This document shows, one piece after another, positions 28,022-37,291 of a stretch of DNA of 64,000 nt (its first letter is position 1; each line of letters begins with the position of its first letter). Made by a program: the position numbers and the translations under genes. The stretch is from the NCBI RefSeq assembly GCF_002127965.1, contig NZ_CP018787.1:1860001-1924000 (forward strand), given 5' to 3'. The notes beneath the pieces are model-generated. The model worked only from the letters and a program-made list of their open reading frames with translations. It was not told where the DNA came from and ran no database searches. This DNA comes from Oxalobacter formigenes. Lineage in GTDB: Bacteria > Pseudomonadota > Gammaproteobacteria > Burkholderiales > Burkholderiaceae_D.

Positions 28022-31000
28022 ATGAAATTCTCCGAAATCTTCATCCGGCGCCCCGTCGCAACGGTCCTGTTGACCATCGCGATCCTGCTGGCGGGAGCGG
28101 TGGCGTTCAAGTACCTGCCGGTTTCCCCGTTGCCGCAAGTCGATTTCCCGACCATTCAGGTCAATGCCAGCCTGCCGGGCGCCAGCCCTGAAACGATGGC
28201 CGCCACTGTCGCCACCCCGCTCGAACGCTCGCTCGGACGGATTGCAGGCATCACGGAAATCACCTCGACCAGTACGCTGGGCTCGACCAGTATCGCCCTC
28301 CAGTTCGATCTTGACCGCGACATCGACGGCGCGGCACGCGACGTGCAGTCCGCGATCAACGCCGCCCGGGCGCTGTTGCCGACCGGCATGCCGTCGAACC
28401 CGACTTACCGGAAGGTCAACCCGGCCGATGCGCCGATCATGATCCTGTCGATGACTTCCGACTCGCTGACGCGCGGGCAGATGTACGACGCAGCCGATAC
28501 CATCGTCGGCCAGAAACTCATGCAGCTTGAAGGCGTCGGCAACGTCATCGTGGGAGGTGGTTCGCAACCGGCCGTGCGCGTCGAACTGCATCCGCAACAG
28601 CTCTCTAACTACGGCATCAGCCTTGAAGATGTCAGAAACGTCATTACCAGCACCAACGTCAACCGTCCGAAAGGTTTCCTGCAAAACGACGAACATGCAT
28701 GGAAAGTCGAAGCCAACGATCAGGCCAGAAAAGCCGCCGACTACCAGCCCCTGATCGTCAGCTACAAAAACGGCAAGGCCGTGCGTCTTTCGGACATCGC
28801 CGACGTCAACGATTCCGTGCGCGACCTGCGCAATGCCGGGATGGTCGGCGACCAGCCCTGCGTCATGCTGATCATCTTCCGCGAACCGGGTGCCAACATC
28901 ATCGAAACCGTCGGACGCATCAATGAGATCATGCCGCAGTTGCGTGCCTCCATTCCTGAAGCGATCAACCTGAACCTCGTCATGGACAGGACGCCGACGA
29001 TCCGCAGTTCTCTGCGGGAAGTTGAAACCACGCTGGTCATTTCCATCGCGCTCGTCATTCTGGTCGTTTTCCTGTTCCTGCGGAACGGGCGGGCGACAGC
29101 GATTTCGGCCATTTCCGTCCCCGTCTCGCTTGTCGGGACATTCACGGTCATGTATCTGGCCGACTTTTCGCTGAACAATCTCTCGCTCATGGCTTTGACG
29201 ATCGCCACCGGCTTTGTGGTGGACGACACGATCGTCGTGCTGGAAAACATCATGCGCCATATAGAGGGGGGCATGAAACCCATTGACGCCGCCCTCAAAG
29301 GCGCAAGGGAAGTGGGCTTTACCGTCATGTCGATCAGTATCTCGCTGATCGCCGTCTTCATCCCCATCCTGTTGATGGGCGGCATTATCGGTCGCCTCTT
29401 TCGTGAATTCGCCATCACCCTGTCGGCGACGATTCTCGTCTCGCTCGTCATTTCGTTGACGACAACGCCGATGTTGTGCGCACTCTGGCTGAAATCGAAA
29501 GACAAGCGCAAACCGGGCAGACTCTACAATGCCAGCGAACACCTGTTCACCAGCCTGCAAATGGCTTACGGCCGCACCCTGAAATGGGCCATCGACCACC
29601 GGCGCACCATGATGCTGATCCTGATCGCGACCGTCGCCTTCAACGTTTTCCTGTACATCGTCGTGCCGAAAGGCTTTTTCCCGCAACAGGATACCGGACG
29701 GCTCATGGGCATGATCCGGGCTGACCAGAGTATCTCTTTTCAGGCCATGCAGAAAAAAATGCAGACCTTCATCCAGAAAATCAGTGAAGATCCGGCCATC
29801 GATCAGGTCACGGGCTATACCGGCGGCGGCCAGCGCAACAACGCCCGCATGTTCATCGGCCTGAAACCCCTGTCAGAACGGGACGACACCGCCGATCAGG
29901 TCATTGCCCGCCTGCGCAAGAACCTAGCTTCAGAGCCGGGCGCCACCCTCTTTTTGCAATCCATTCAGGACATCCGCATGGGCGGACGCATGTCGAACGC
30001 CCAGTACCAGTACACCCTTCAGGGGGATAACCTGACCGAACTGCGCGAATGGACACCCAAAGTCTTCCGCGCACTCTCCAAATTGCCGATGCTCGCTGAC
30101 CTGAACACCGATCAGGAAATCAAGGGGCTGCAAACCATGCTCGTCTTCGACCGCGACGCGATGGCACGCCTTGGCTTGACCCAGAAAGTCGTCGATGAAA
30201 TCCTCTACGATGCTTTCGGGCAGCGACAGGTATCGACCATCTATAACGAACTGAACCAGTACAAGGTCGTCATGGAAGTCGCGCCGCAATACTGGCAAAG
30301 CGCCGAAGCGCTGAAGAACATCTACATCCAGACGCCGGGGAGTGGCCCGACCCCGCTATCGGCCATCGCCCGCTGGGAACCGGTCAACGAATCACTTTCC
30401 GTCAACCATCAGGGGCAGTTCGCCTCCACGACCCTCTCGTTCAACCTGCCTCCGGGAAATTCCCTCTCCGACGCAACGATGGCGATCGAACAGACCCTTT
30501 CCGATATCGGCCTGCCCACATCCATCGTCGGCAGCTTCCAGGGAACCGCCAAAACCTTTCAGGATTCCATGAGCAGCCAGCCCTGGCTGATCCTTTTCGC
30601 CCTGATCGCCGTGTATATCGTGCTGGGCATCCTCTATGAAAGCTTCATCCACCCGATCACGATTTTGTCCACCCTGCCGTCTGCCGGTGTCGGTGCCCTG
30701 CTCGCCCTGATCCTTGCGGGAAGCGAGTTTTCCGTCATCGCCCTGATCGGCGTGCTGCTACTGATCGGTATCGTCAAGAAAAACGCGATCATGATGATCG
30801 ACTTCGCCCTCGTTGCCGAGCGTGAGGAAGGCCTCTCACCTGAAAACGCGATCTTTCAGGCTTGCCTTTTGCGTTTCCGTCCGATTATGATGACCACGAC
30901 AGCCGCCCTTTTCGGCGCGCTGCCACTGGCGCTGGGTCGGGGTGACGGGGCTGAAATGCGCATCCCGCTGGGGATTTCCATCGTCGGCGGCCTGATCCTG

Positions 31001-31117
31001 TCGCAACTGCTGACCCTGTATACGACACCGATCGTTTACCTGTATCTTGACAAGGTTCGCCAGCGGGCCGCCAGACGCCGCGCGCTGAAAAAAATGAATG
31101 CTTCAAAAACCGTATGA
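28022..31117 (+). CDS. mdtC: MdtC-like RND multidrug efflux transporter
   Basis: A 1,031-residue RND subunit, paralogous to the one before it. The start ([21 protein letters not shown]) and helix 4 ([16 protein letters not shown]) are typical of MdtC, including the paired aspartates. A GGGAGAAACC ribosome site precedes the ATG. The subunits together form the inner-membrane pump powered by the proton gradient. The C-terminus is basic and cytoplasmic. The downstream outer-membrane factor gene starts 13 bases after the stop, so all four genes are one transcript. Confidence 0.93.
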   Translation: MKFSEIFIRRPVATVLLTIAILLAGAVAFKYLPVSPLPQVDFPTIQVNASLPGASPETMAATVATPLERSLGRIAGITEITSTSTLGSTSIALQFDLDRDIDGAARDVQSAINAARALLPTGMPSNPTYRKVNPADAPIMILSMTSDSLTRGQMYDAADTIVGQKLMQLEGVGNVIVGGGSQPAVRVELHPQQLSNYGISLEDVRNVITSTNVNRPKGFLQNDEHAWKVEANDQARKAADYQPLIVSYKNGKAVRLSDIADVNDSVRDLRNAGMVGDQPCVMLIIFREPGANIIETVGRINEIMPQLRASIPEAINLNLVMDRTPTIRSSLREVETTLVISIALVILVVFLFLRNGRATAISAISVPVSLVGTFTVMYLADFSLNNLSLMALTIATGFVVDDTIVVLENIMRHIEGGMKPIDAALKGAREVGFTVMSISISLIAVFIPILLMGGIIGRLFREFAITLSATILVSLVISLTTTPMLCALWLKSKDKRKPGRLYNASEHLFTSLQMAYGRTLKWAIDHRRTMMLILIATVAFNVFLYIVVPKGFFPQQDTGRLMGMIRADQSISFQAMQKKMQTFIQKISEDPAIDQVTGYTGGGQRNNARMFIGLKPLSERDDTADQVIARLRKNLASEPGATLFLQSIQDIRMGGRMSNAQYQYTLQGDNLTELREWTPKVFRALSKLPMLADLNTDQEIKGLQTMLVFDRDAMARLGLTQKVVDEILYDAFGQRQVSTIYNELNQYKVVMEVAPQYWQSAEALKNIYIQTPGSGPTPLSAIARWEPVNESLSVNHQGQFASTTLSFNLPPGNSLSDATMAIEQTLSDIGLPTSIVGSFQGTAKTFQDSMSSQPWLILFALIAVYIVLGILYESFIHPITILSTLPSAGVGALLALILAGSEFSVIALIGVLLLIGIVKKNAIMMIDFALVAEREEGLSPENAIFQACLLRFRPIMMTTTAALFGALPLALGRGDGAEMRIPLGISIVGGLILSQLLTLYTTPIVYLYLDKVRQRAARRRALKKMNASKTV

Positions 31118-31130
31118 CCGGACTCCGCCC

Positions 31131-32768
31131 ATGAAAACCGATTTGCCAGGCAAAAACGCCATACCGAAGAACAGAATGACCATCAACCGGCTGTTTGCCT
31201 ACACCCGGATTCCCCGCATCCGGCCAGCCCTGACCATGGCCCTGTGTGCCGCCACCCTGGCCGGTTGCGCCGTCGGCCCCGATTACGTCCAGCCGCCAAT
31301 CGACGTACCTGCCACCTACAAGGAAGACAGCCTCTGGAAAACCGCCAAACCCTCGGACGAATACCCGCGCGGCGCATGGTGGAGCGTTTTCAAAGACCCT
31401 GAACTCGACCGACTGATGGTTCTCTTAAACAAGCAGAACCTGACCATCGCGCAGGCAGAAGCCCAGTACCGGCAGGCGCAGGCCCTGTTGCGACAGGCAC
31501 AGTCCAGCCTCTTCCCGAGCCTGTCGCTGGACGCCTCCAGAACACGCGGTTTCCAGTCCAATACCAGCACCTCGGCCAGTACGCAAAACGCCTTCGTCGG
31601 CAACCTGTCATGGGAAGTGGACATCTGGGGTGGCGTCCGCCGCAACGTCGAAGCGGGCGAAGCCGGACGGCAAGCCAGTGCTGCCCAGCTGGAAGCCATC
31701 AAACTGTCGTCACAGGCGCAAATGGCCACGGCCTACCTGCAACTGGTCATCACTGACCGTCAGGTCAAACAACTGGAAGAAAGCGAAACCCTGCTGGCCG
31801 AATCGCTCCGGCTGACGAAAAACCAGTTTGCCGTCGGTATCGTCTCCGACGCCGATGTGGCGCAGGCGGAAAGCCAGCTGAAAACGGCACAGGCCGCCAC
31901 CGTCGACATGAAACTGGCGCGCAGCCAGCTCGAACACTCAATCGCCGTCTCTATCGGACAAGCCCCGTCCACCTTGACCATCGACATGGCGAAAGCCGAC
32001 CCCTACCTGCCGCAAATCCCGGCCGGGCTGCCTTCGGCCCTGCTCCAGCGCCGTCCTGACGTCGCTTCCGCCGAACGCAAGGTCGCGCAGGCCAACGCCC
32101 TGATCGGCGTCGCGAAATCCGCCTTCTTCCCGGCCCTGTCCATCTCGGCCTCCGGCGGCTTCCGCAATTCCTCCTTCGCCGACCTGTTCACCGTACCGAA
32201 CCGCATCTGGTCGATCGGCCCGCAAATCGCCCTGTCCATCTTCGATGCAGGCCTGCGCAGCGCCCAGACCGATCAGGCAATCGCCGTCTATGATGAAACC
32301 GTCGCCGCCTACCGCCAGAAAGTGCTGATCGCCTTCCAGGAAGTCGAGGACAACCTCGCGGCACAAGCCATGCTCGGCGACGCATCCGACATGCAAACAG
32401 CTGCCCTGAATGCGGCGAAACGGGCCGAGACCATCACCATGAACCAGTACAAGGCCGGCGTCGTCAGTTACATCAACGTGCTGATCGCCCAGAACACCCG
32501 CATCGCAGCAGAAAACACCCTGTACAACGTCAAAAAACGCCAGTTCACCAGCAGCGTCGCCTTAATCGCCGCCATTGGCGGGCAATGGGAGACGCCAAAG
32601 CAAACAGCAAAATACCGGCACGGCATCACCGGAAAAAATGGAGCAGAAAACGGAAATGAAAAGTTAGGGACGTTTTGTTACCGGATCAATGATTCCTCAT
32701 TCGGGACTGATTCGGTAACTTATCGACAAATATTCAAATCTGACAAAAGAGAAAATACATGGATATAG
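31131..32768 (+). CDS. NodT/CusC-family outer-membrane factor lipoprotein of the RND pump
   Basis: A 545-residue TolC-like channel. The lipoprotein signal ends at LAGC, followed by AVGPDYVQPPIDVPATYKE, the normal start of NodT-type factors. Two OEP repeats follow, with the conserved NLTIAQAEAQYRQA, SWEVDIWG and LLQRRPDVASAERKVAQAN blocks. Family proteins usually end soon after the IAAIGGQW segment (about 32588). Here the frame runs on for another 60 residues in visibly AT-richer DNA and overlaps the next gene by 10 bases, suggesting that the original 3' end was replaced. The ATG at 31131 is chosen; 31098 would overlap mdtC, and 31176 is an alternative. Confidence 0.85.
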   Translation: MKTDLPGKNAIPKNRMTINRLFAYTRIPRIRPALTMALCAATLAGCAVGPDYVQPPIDVPATYKEDSLWKTAKPSDEYPRGAWWSVFKDPELDRLMVLLNKQNLTIAQAEAQYRQAQALLRQAQSSLFPSLSLDASRTRGFQSNTSTSASTQNAFVGNLSWEVDIWGGVRRNVEAGEAGRQASAAQLEAIKLSSQAQMATAYLQLVITDRQVKQLEESETLLAESLRLTKNQFAVGIVSDADVAQAESQLKTAQAATVDMKLARSQLEHSIAVSIGQAPSTLTIDMAKADPYLPQIPAGLPSALLQRRPDVASAERKVAQANALIGVAKSAFFPALSISASGGFRNSSFADLFTVPNRIWSIGPQIALSIFDAGLRSAQTDQAIAVYDETVAAYRQKVLIAFQEVEDNLAAQAMLGDASDMQTAALNAAKRAETITMNQYKAGVVSYINVLIAQNTRIAAENTLYNVKKRQFTSSVALIAAIGGQWETPKQTAKYRHGITGKNGAENGNEKLGTFCYRINDSSFGTDSVTYRQIFKSDKRENTWI

Positions 32769-33418
32769 TGGCGATATACGAAAATATTTATCAAAACAAT
32801 ATTGCATTGCGTACATTGCTTCAACTGATTCCAGGTGGTTCATCCGTGGATACGGCCCTTAGCGGAACCTTATCCCTCATAAAAGAAAAGCGAAGAAAGG
32901 AATTTTTTGATGAACTTGCAAACGGTAATATTGAATTAACCGAAGACATCATTAAAAATGAAGACTTCCTCCACTGTTTTTTTATCACGCATCAGGCAGC
33001 ACTCAGAACAAGAAAAACGGAAAAAATACGCTTTCTGGCTCGTCTTCTGAAAAGGAGTTTAGAAAACGAAACATTTTCGAATATCGATGATTATGAAGAA
33101 ATGCTGAATATTCTTGATGAATTGTCGTACCGTGAAATAAGCATTTTATTGCTTCTTGATGCATATGAAGCGAAATATCCTCATGCACCGGGAGAAAACG
33201 ATCTTCAACGTGCATATCATTTTTGGACCAATTTTGAGAATGATGCTTCAAAGAACTTTCAAATTACAGAATTGGATACATTCATGATCAGGTTATCCAG
33301 AAGCGGTTGTTATGAGCTATTCACTGGCATTTACCATGAGGATACACGTGGCAAAGGCAAAACCACTCCTTTTTTTCAACGAATCAAGGAGATTGTCACT
33401 CTTGATGAAAATTCGTGA
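32759..33418 (+). CDS. hypothetical protein, AT-rich
   Basis: 219 residues, mostly helical, with charged central helices (IRFLARLLKRSLENETF, EMLNILDELSYREISILLLLDA) and no signal peptide or membrane helix. I do not recognise the family. It overlaps the outer-membrane factor gene by 10 bases and has an AGAGAAA ribosome site, so it may be translationally coupled. Its base and codon use is far more AT-rich than the efflux genes, indicating separate, probably recent, origin. The size and charge pattern would be compatible with a small accessory or immunity-type protein, but no function can be assigned. Confidence 0.75.
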   Translation: MDIVAIYENIYQNNIALRTLLQLIPGGSSVDTALSGTLSLIKEKRRKEFFDELANGNIELTEDIIKNEDFLHCFFITHQAALRTRKTEKIRFLARLLKRSLENETFSNIDDYEEMLNILDELSYREISILLLLDAYEAKYPHAPGENDLQRAYHFWTNFENDASKNFQITELDTFMIRLSRSGCYELFTGIYHEDTRGKGKTTPFFQRIKEIVTLDENS

Positions 33419-33523
33419 AAATTTTTCTGAATAAAGCATTCGGAATATCTTGCTGACGTCATCCTTGACGGCATAACTGTACTGTCATTGTTGTGTGAAT
33501 TAAAACAGATGATTTTCTGACAT

Positions 33524-33931
33524 ATGCGTGAGGTTCCCTTGAGAAAAACCTGCCTTTCAGTTATCGCCCTGATTCTCTTTTCTGCCCTGTGCCATGCAGA
33601 AAACCTGATACCGGTCATGACGGACGGCGAGCCCTACATGATGGAGTATGATGCCGACTCCGTTACCAGATCAGGAAGCGTCGTTCATTTGCAGACGAAA
33701 ATAACAGACTCCGTAAACGGAACAGTCTTACGTTACAGCATGGAAATCGATTGTCAAAAACTGAACGCCAGAAATACCCGTGTTGCCATGTACGATCCCG
33801 GAGCGGATTCCCCCTATTTTGAGAATGATATCGATCTCCCGATACCCGACATTCCGGGTTCTTTCATGGACCAGTTCATTCACATGATGTGCGAATCTCC
33901 GGACAATACGACGTCATCCTTCAATCCATAA
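33524..33931 (+). CDS. secreted protein, surface-adhesin E-like
   Basis: 135 residues with a signal peptide (RKTCLSVIALILFSALCHA) and a short mature beta-rich domain containing a YDADSVTRSGSVVHLQTK segment and one disulfide-capable cysteine pair (the CQK segment and the MMCES segment). The pattern weakly resembles the surface-adhesin protein E family of small periplasmic or surface proteins. A TTG at 33539 with GTGAGG upstream may be the true start rather than the ATG at 33524. It is monocistronic as far as I can see, with a short hairpin at 33950-33974 after it. Confidence 0.65.
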   Translation: MREVPLRKTCLSVIALILFSALCHAENLIPVMTDGEPYMMEYDADSVTRSGSVVHLQTKITDSVNGTVLRYSMEIDCQKLNARNTRVAMYDPGADSPYFENDIDLPIPDIPGSFMDQFIHMMCESPDNTTSSFNP

Positions 33932-33949
33932 AAAAACCGCGACATCGTG

Positions 33950-33974
33950 GTGATTGACGCAGTTTTTCAATCAC
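33950..33974 (+). terminator. short hairpin after the secreted protein gene
   Basis: GTGATTGA pairs with TCAATCAC around a 9-base loop that contains TTTT. It lies 18 bases after the stop and may serve as a weak terminator. Confidence 0.4.
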
Positions 33975-34198
33975 ACAAGGCGCTTTCTTTCAAATGCGTC
34001 ATTCTTTCTCACATTGATGCCAATCCCTTCGCGCTTTCCAGCAAATAAAACGCCGGAGAAAGCAAAAAAAGACCGACAAAAAACATATCCGGTGAGCTTG
34101 TTAACAAGCGAACATAAAGGCAACAGGTTTTTTACCCATAAGACACTGGATTCATTCCAGATGTCACAAATAAAAAAGCCGGCATATTTCCTGAGGTG
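33975..34198. other. non-coding spacer
   Basis: No gene or strong motif is seen up to the inverted repeat at 34199-34234. Confidence 0.4.
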
Positions 34199-34234
34199 CC
34201 CCCAAAAGTTGATCTAATGTTCAACTTTTGGGGG
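34199..34234. repeat. perfect inverted repeat resembling fused IS3-type ends
   Basis: CCCCCAAAAGTTGA and TCAACTTTTGGGGG (14-bp arms, 8-base spacer) are preceded by GAGGTG and followed by ACAC. Sequences of the form TG-N-CCCCCAAAAGTTG are typical of the terminal repeats of IS3/IS150-type elements. The two ends lie almost back to back with no transposase between, so this may be an IS scar or miniature element. It also sits between convergent genes and could work as a terminator. Confidence 0.6.
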
Positions 34235-34279
34235 ACACTTTATTCATCCTGATTTTTTATTCTTCCATTTACAAGGAAA

Positions 34280-35269
34280 TCAATTGCCTAACTTGTATTT
34301 GATCCAGTCGAATATTGTCCAGCTTGAAGGATCGACTTCGTGTGTACGGGCGCGCGTTTCGGCTGCCCTCTTTTGCCAGTAGTCCCATTTCGTCGGGCTT
34401 TTCGGCAGTCCGTATTTTCCGTTCAGGTAGGCTTTGGCGAGCATGTCCATGGCCAGCGCGCTGTCGTTTTCAGCGGCCTTGTGGAACCAGTAAACGGCCT
34501 GTTCATCGCTTTGCGGAACGCCTTCGCCATCGGCGTAGAGGTTTGCCAGTGTGTATTGTGCGGCTTTCGATTCCTCGTTCGCCGCTTCTTTTATCAGGGC
34601 AACGCCCTTTTGCTGGTCTTTGGGGCCACCTTTTCCATCAAGATAGAGATTTGCCAGATTCGCTTTGGCCGGAAGATATCCCTGCATGACTGCTTTTTCA
34701 TACCACTTTCGGGCTTCGGCATAGTCTTTTTTGGTTCCTGTGCCTTTTTCGTAAAAAAAACCGATATTAAATTGAGCAGTTGGGTTATCTTTTTGGGCAG
34801 CTTTCAATATCCATTCAAATGCGATTTTCTCGTTTTTAAAGCCAGTGTTTTCATCGTCATAAAGCGATCCAAGATTATTCATCGCAGACAGATATCCCTG
34901 ATTGGATGAATACTCATACCATGTTTTTGCCTTGGCATAATCCTGTTTGACGAATAATCCCCCCTCATACATAAAACCCAAACCGAACTGGCTTTTTGCG
35001 TCGCCCAGTTTTGCTCCTTCAAGATAGAGAAAAAACGCCTTTTGATAATCCTGCTTGACTCCATACCCCTCACGATACAAATATCCCAGCATCCCGTATG
35101 AATCCGGATGTTTAGTGGATAACGATTTTTTCAAATATGAATAGGATTGGGAATATTTTTTCTGTTCATAAAGTTGCTTGCCCGTTTCATACGATCCAGC
35201 AAATGCCGATGTCGAATGTATAGAGGATACGGCCATCAGGATTATCAAAACAAGATTTTTTATTTTCAT
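34280..35269 (-). CDS. secreted Sel1-repeat (tetratricopeptide-like) protein
   Basis: 329 residues with a signal peptide (LVLIILMAVSSIHSTSAFA) followed by about seven Sel1-type repeats of 36 residues, each with the pattern A(Q/K)xxLGxxYxxGxGVxxDYxKAxxWYxKAA. Sel1 proteins are helical scaffolds used in protein contacts, often periplasmic and linked to envelope stress, virulence or signalling. The C-terminal 40 residues (TRARTHEVDPSSWTIFDWIK) are not repeat-like. Partner and function cannot be read from the sequence. The unknown gene pair upstream on the same strand ends 76 bases away, so co-transcription is possible. Confidence 0.85.
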   Translation of the reverse strand: MKIKNLVLIILMAVSSIHSTSAFAGSYETGKQLYEQKKYSQSYSYLKKSLSTKHPDSYGMLGYLYREGYGVKQDYQKAFFLYLEGAKLGDAKSQFGLGFMYEGGLFVKQDYAKAKTWYEYSSNQGYLSAMNNLGSLYDDENTGFKNEKIAFEWILKAAQKDNPTAQFNIGFFYEKGTGTKKDYAEARKWYEKAVMQGYLPAKANLANLYLDGKGGPKDQQKGVALIKEAANEESKAAQYTLANLYADGEGVPQSDEQAVYWFHKAAENDSALAMDMLAKAYLNGKYGLPKSPTKWDYWQKRAAETRARTHEVDPSSWTIFDWIKYKLGN

Positions 35270-35344
35270 GTCAGTATTTTGTTTTTCGACCTATTCTGAA
35301 AATGTAGAACGCTTTCCTTACGGTTGCAATCTATTCGGACAATT

Positions 35345-35644
35345 TTATTCCTGAGTTTTATTCTTCTCATACTGACCTTTCTGAAGATGAAACTCATTCA
35401 CCATCGAACTGAACCGTTTCTTCAAGGCGTCCCCAATGATTTTCATGAAGGTTTTGTTTCCCGCCCCTCTTCCTTTTGCAGCCCGTTCCATCTGAGTGTC
35501 GATGGTACGCCCTCCTATGGTGGTCTGAAGGGCTATTTTGAAAGCCAGTTCCCAATTGTGGCTTCCGGTTTCTTTCACGATGTTGGCATTGGCTTCAGCC
35601 AGATTGACAGTGAAATCTTTGGTCATTTTCTGAATGGTTGCCAC
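35345..35644 (-). CDS. hypothetical protein, downstream part of a TGA-interrupted frame
   Basis: 99 residues from a GTG that immediately follows, in the same frame, the TGA ending the upstream gene. The sequence is polar and mostly helical (TKDFTVNLAEANANIVKE, NWELAFKIALQTTIGGR, FMKIIGDALKKRF). There is no good ribosome site at normal distance from the GTG. It is therefore either the tail of a 568-codon gene interrupted by a stop, or a small coupled gene. I do not recognise a family. Confidence 0.6.
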   Translation of the reverse strand: MATIQKMTKDFTVNLAEANANIVKETGSHNWELAFKIALQTTIGGRTIDTQMERAAKGRGAGNKTFMKIIGDALKKRFSSMVNEFHLQKGQYEKNKTQE

Positions 35645-37051
35645 TCATCCTGCCATGCCTGCCCCGGCTAACAGGGAGCCTCCTGCTGTTCCTGCCAGCA
35701 GATAGGGCCCTTTACCACCCAATGTTTCATAAAAGAACCGGGTGGCATTTTCTGCCGTTTGCGGATCGTCTCCTTTTACGACCTGTTTTGCGAGTTTCTC
35801 GATAGGGACGCTTTGGGCAATGTATCGGTCGCTTTGTCCGATGAGGTCGATCATTTTGTCGTCAACTTCGCTGACCACTTCGGGATTGATCGGCTGGCCA
35901 TCGTTAATGGTGGCAATAGCGTGATTGATGAGCGATCCGAGTGCCATCACCTGTTTGCTTGTTTCCGTATCATATTCCTGAATAAATGCATCCCTGACGA
36001 TTTCGTACTTTTCCTTTCCGTTGACGTCGGTTTCGATGGGTTCGGCGGCGGCTTCGGCCAGTTTGCGATTGGCGTCGTGTCCGAGGATGGCCTGATAGGC
36101 AGGCTGATAATCCTGTCGTGAGTGGGTGACGGGGTTTTGCATGGCATTTTGTGCAACGTCGGCTGTCCAGTTCAGCAGGTGGTTTTCGTCTTCGGTTTCC
36201 TGTTGCTGGCGGCGAATGTCAGCGGTTTTTCCGGCGAGTTCTCCGGTAGCCCGGTTGACTCCCTGCCGGATAGGCTCAAAGGCATTGGGATGTTTTCCTT
36301 CGGGATCGGGCTGGGCGGCGATGTTGTCGGCGTTTTCGTTCTGGCCTATCTCCAGTAAATAATTCAAGGGTACACTTCCTGTTTCGTTTGGTCCGGTTTG
36401 CGCATTCGGGTTTTGATTGTTGATGGCAAGGAGGTTTGTTTCTCGCTTTCGGGTATAGCTTGACGGATTTTTCAGGTCGAGTGTTTTGGCGGGTGTTCCT
36501 TCCTGAACGCTACTTGCCCGGTTCGGAAAGGGAACGCTGTTTGTCGGGTTGCCTTGTTTTTTGAGTAGTTCAAGGTTTTTCTCTGCGTAGGGATCGTCGA
36601 TTTTGATGGTGCCGCTCCCGTTTCGGTTCGTTTGGGCATTTCCGGTTATGTCTTCCTCCGGCTGGCTGTTGCCCACTCCCCTGATCCCGATTTGCAGTGG
36701 GGGTTCCTGTTCCTGTTCTTTTTGTTCCTGTTGTTCTGCCTGCAAGGTGCTTCCCGCTTGTATCCGGGCAAGGACTTCGCGCCCGAAGTTCAGCTCTTGC
36801 TGTTCTGTTTTCGCGGCAGGCTGATTTTCTGCCTGCCGGATTGCCGGTTCCAATCCGTTATTCTGCGCCACTCTTCTTTTTTCTTCTTCGCTCAGTGTGA
36901 TGTCAGGCATTTTGTAGCCAAAGGCTTTTTCGAATTCGTCTGCACTGATCGGTTGCCCGATCATGGCAAAGCCTTTCAGTACGGACGGCATGGCACTCCC
37001 TGTCCAGTCTTTTTCCATTTTCAGCTCCTGTTTTTCTGTCTGTTTCGTCAT
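35645..37051 (-). CDS. hypothetical protein, low-complexity, stops at an in-frame TGA
   Basis: 468 residues. The first 270 are disordered and rich in Gln, Asn, Glu and Pro (for instance QAEQQEQKEQEQEPPLQIG). The second half is helical, with EIVRDAFIQEYDTETSKQVM, and the last 20 residues are glycine-rich and hydrophobic (LLAGTAGGSLLAGAGMAG), like a transmembrane or pore-type helix cut short. The frame continues past the TGA at 35647-35645 into the next entry. It has an AGGATGAC ribosome site. No family is recognised; the shape of a long disordered leader plus helical tail would suit a secreted or phage-type structural protein, but that is a guess. Confidence 0.65.
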   Translation of the reverse strand: MTKQTEKQELKMEKDWTGSAMPSVLKGFAMIGQPISADEFEKAFGYKMPDITLSEEEKRRVAQNNGLEPAIRQAENQPAAKTEQQELNFGREVLARIQAGSTLQAEQQEQKEQEQEPPLQIGIRGVGNSQPEEDITGNAQTNRNGSGTIKIDDPYAEKNLELLKKQGNPTNSVPFPNRASSVQEGTPAKTLDLKNPSSYTRKRETNLLAINNQNPNAQTGPNETGSVPLNYLLEIGQNENADNIAAQPDPEGKHPNAFEPIRQGVNRATGELAGKTADIRRQQQETEDENHLLNWTADVAQNAMQNPVTHSRQDYQPAYQAILGHDANRKLAEAAAEPIETDVNGKEKYEIVRDAFIQEYDTETSKQVMALGSLINHAIATINDGQPINPEVVSEVDDKMIDLIGQSDRYIAQSVPIEKLAKQVVKGDDPQTAENATRFFYETLGGKGPYLLAGTAGGSLLAGAGMAG

Positions 37052-37096
37052 GTCATCCTAATGACTTTTGCTTCAGACTGTACACTTGATACACTT

Positions 37097-37154
37097 TTCG
37101 GTCAGCCTGTCTGTACCGGCTTGTGTAAAAAAACAAATGCCATGGCTGACCGAA
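37097..37154. repeat. 11-bp inverted repeat upstream of the unknown gene
   Basis: TTCGGTCAGCC (37097-37107) and GGCTGACCGAA (37144-37154) are perfect inverted copies 36 bases apart, in the region preceding the leftward unknown gene at 37051. They could be a regulator-binding pair or the trace of a small mobile element. Confidence 0.45.
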
Positions 37155-37230
37155 GAATTTATGTAACGTAAGATATGGCGAGCGTAAATCTGATCAGGTA
37201 ACCGGAAAAGCCAGGACGGACGGAAAAAGA

Positions 37231-37264
37231 AAAACCGGCATTCCTGAAATGAAATGCCGGTTTT
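37231..37264 (-). terminator. terminator after the MBL-fold gene
   Basis: AAAACCGGCATT and AATGCCGGTTTT form a perfect 12-bp stem with a 10-base loop. In the leftward direction it is followed by a T-rich tract (TTTTTCTTTTT pattern), so it ends the transcript of the metallo-beta-lactamase-fold gene. Confidence 0.8.
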
Positions 37265-37291
37265 TCCGGGTTCGACAAGCGTCGTTTCCGT

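Noticed and set aside
26972-29686. 904-residue open frame on the minus strand
   Set aside because: Same explanation, opposite mdtB and mdtC.
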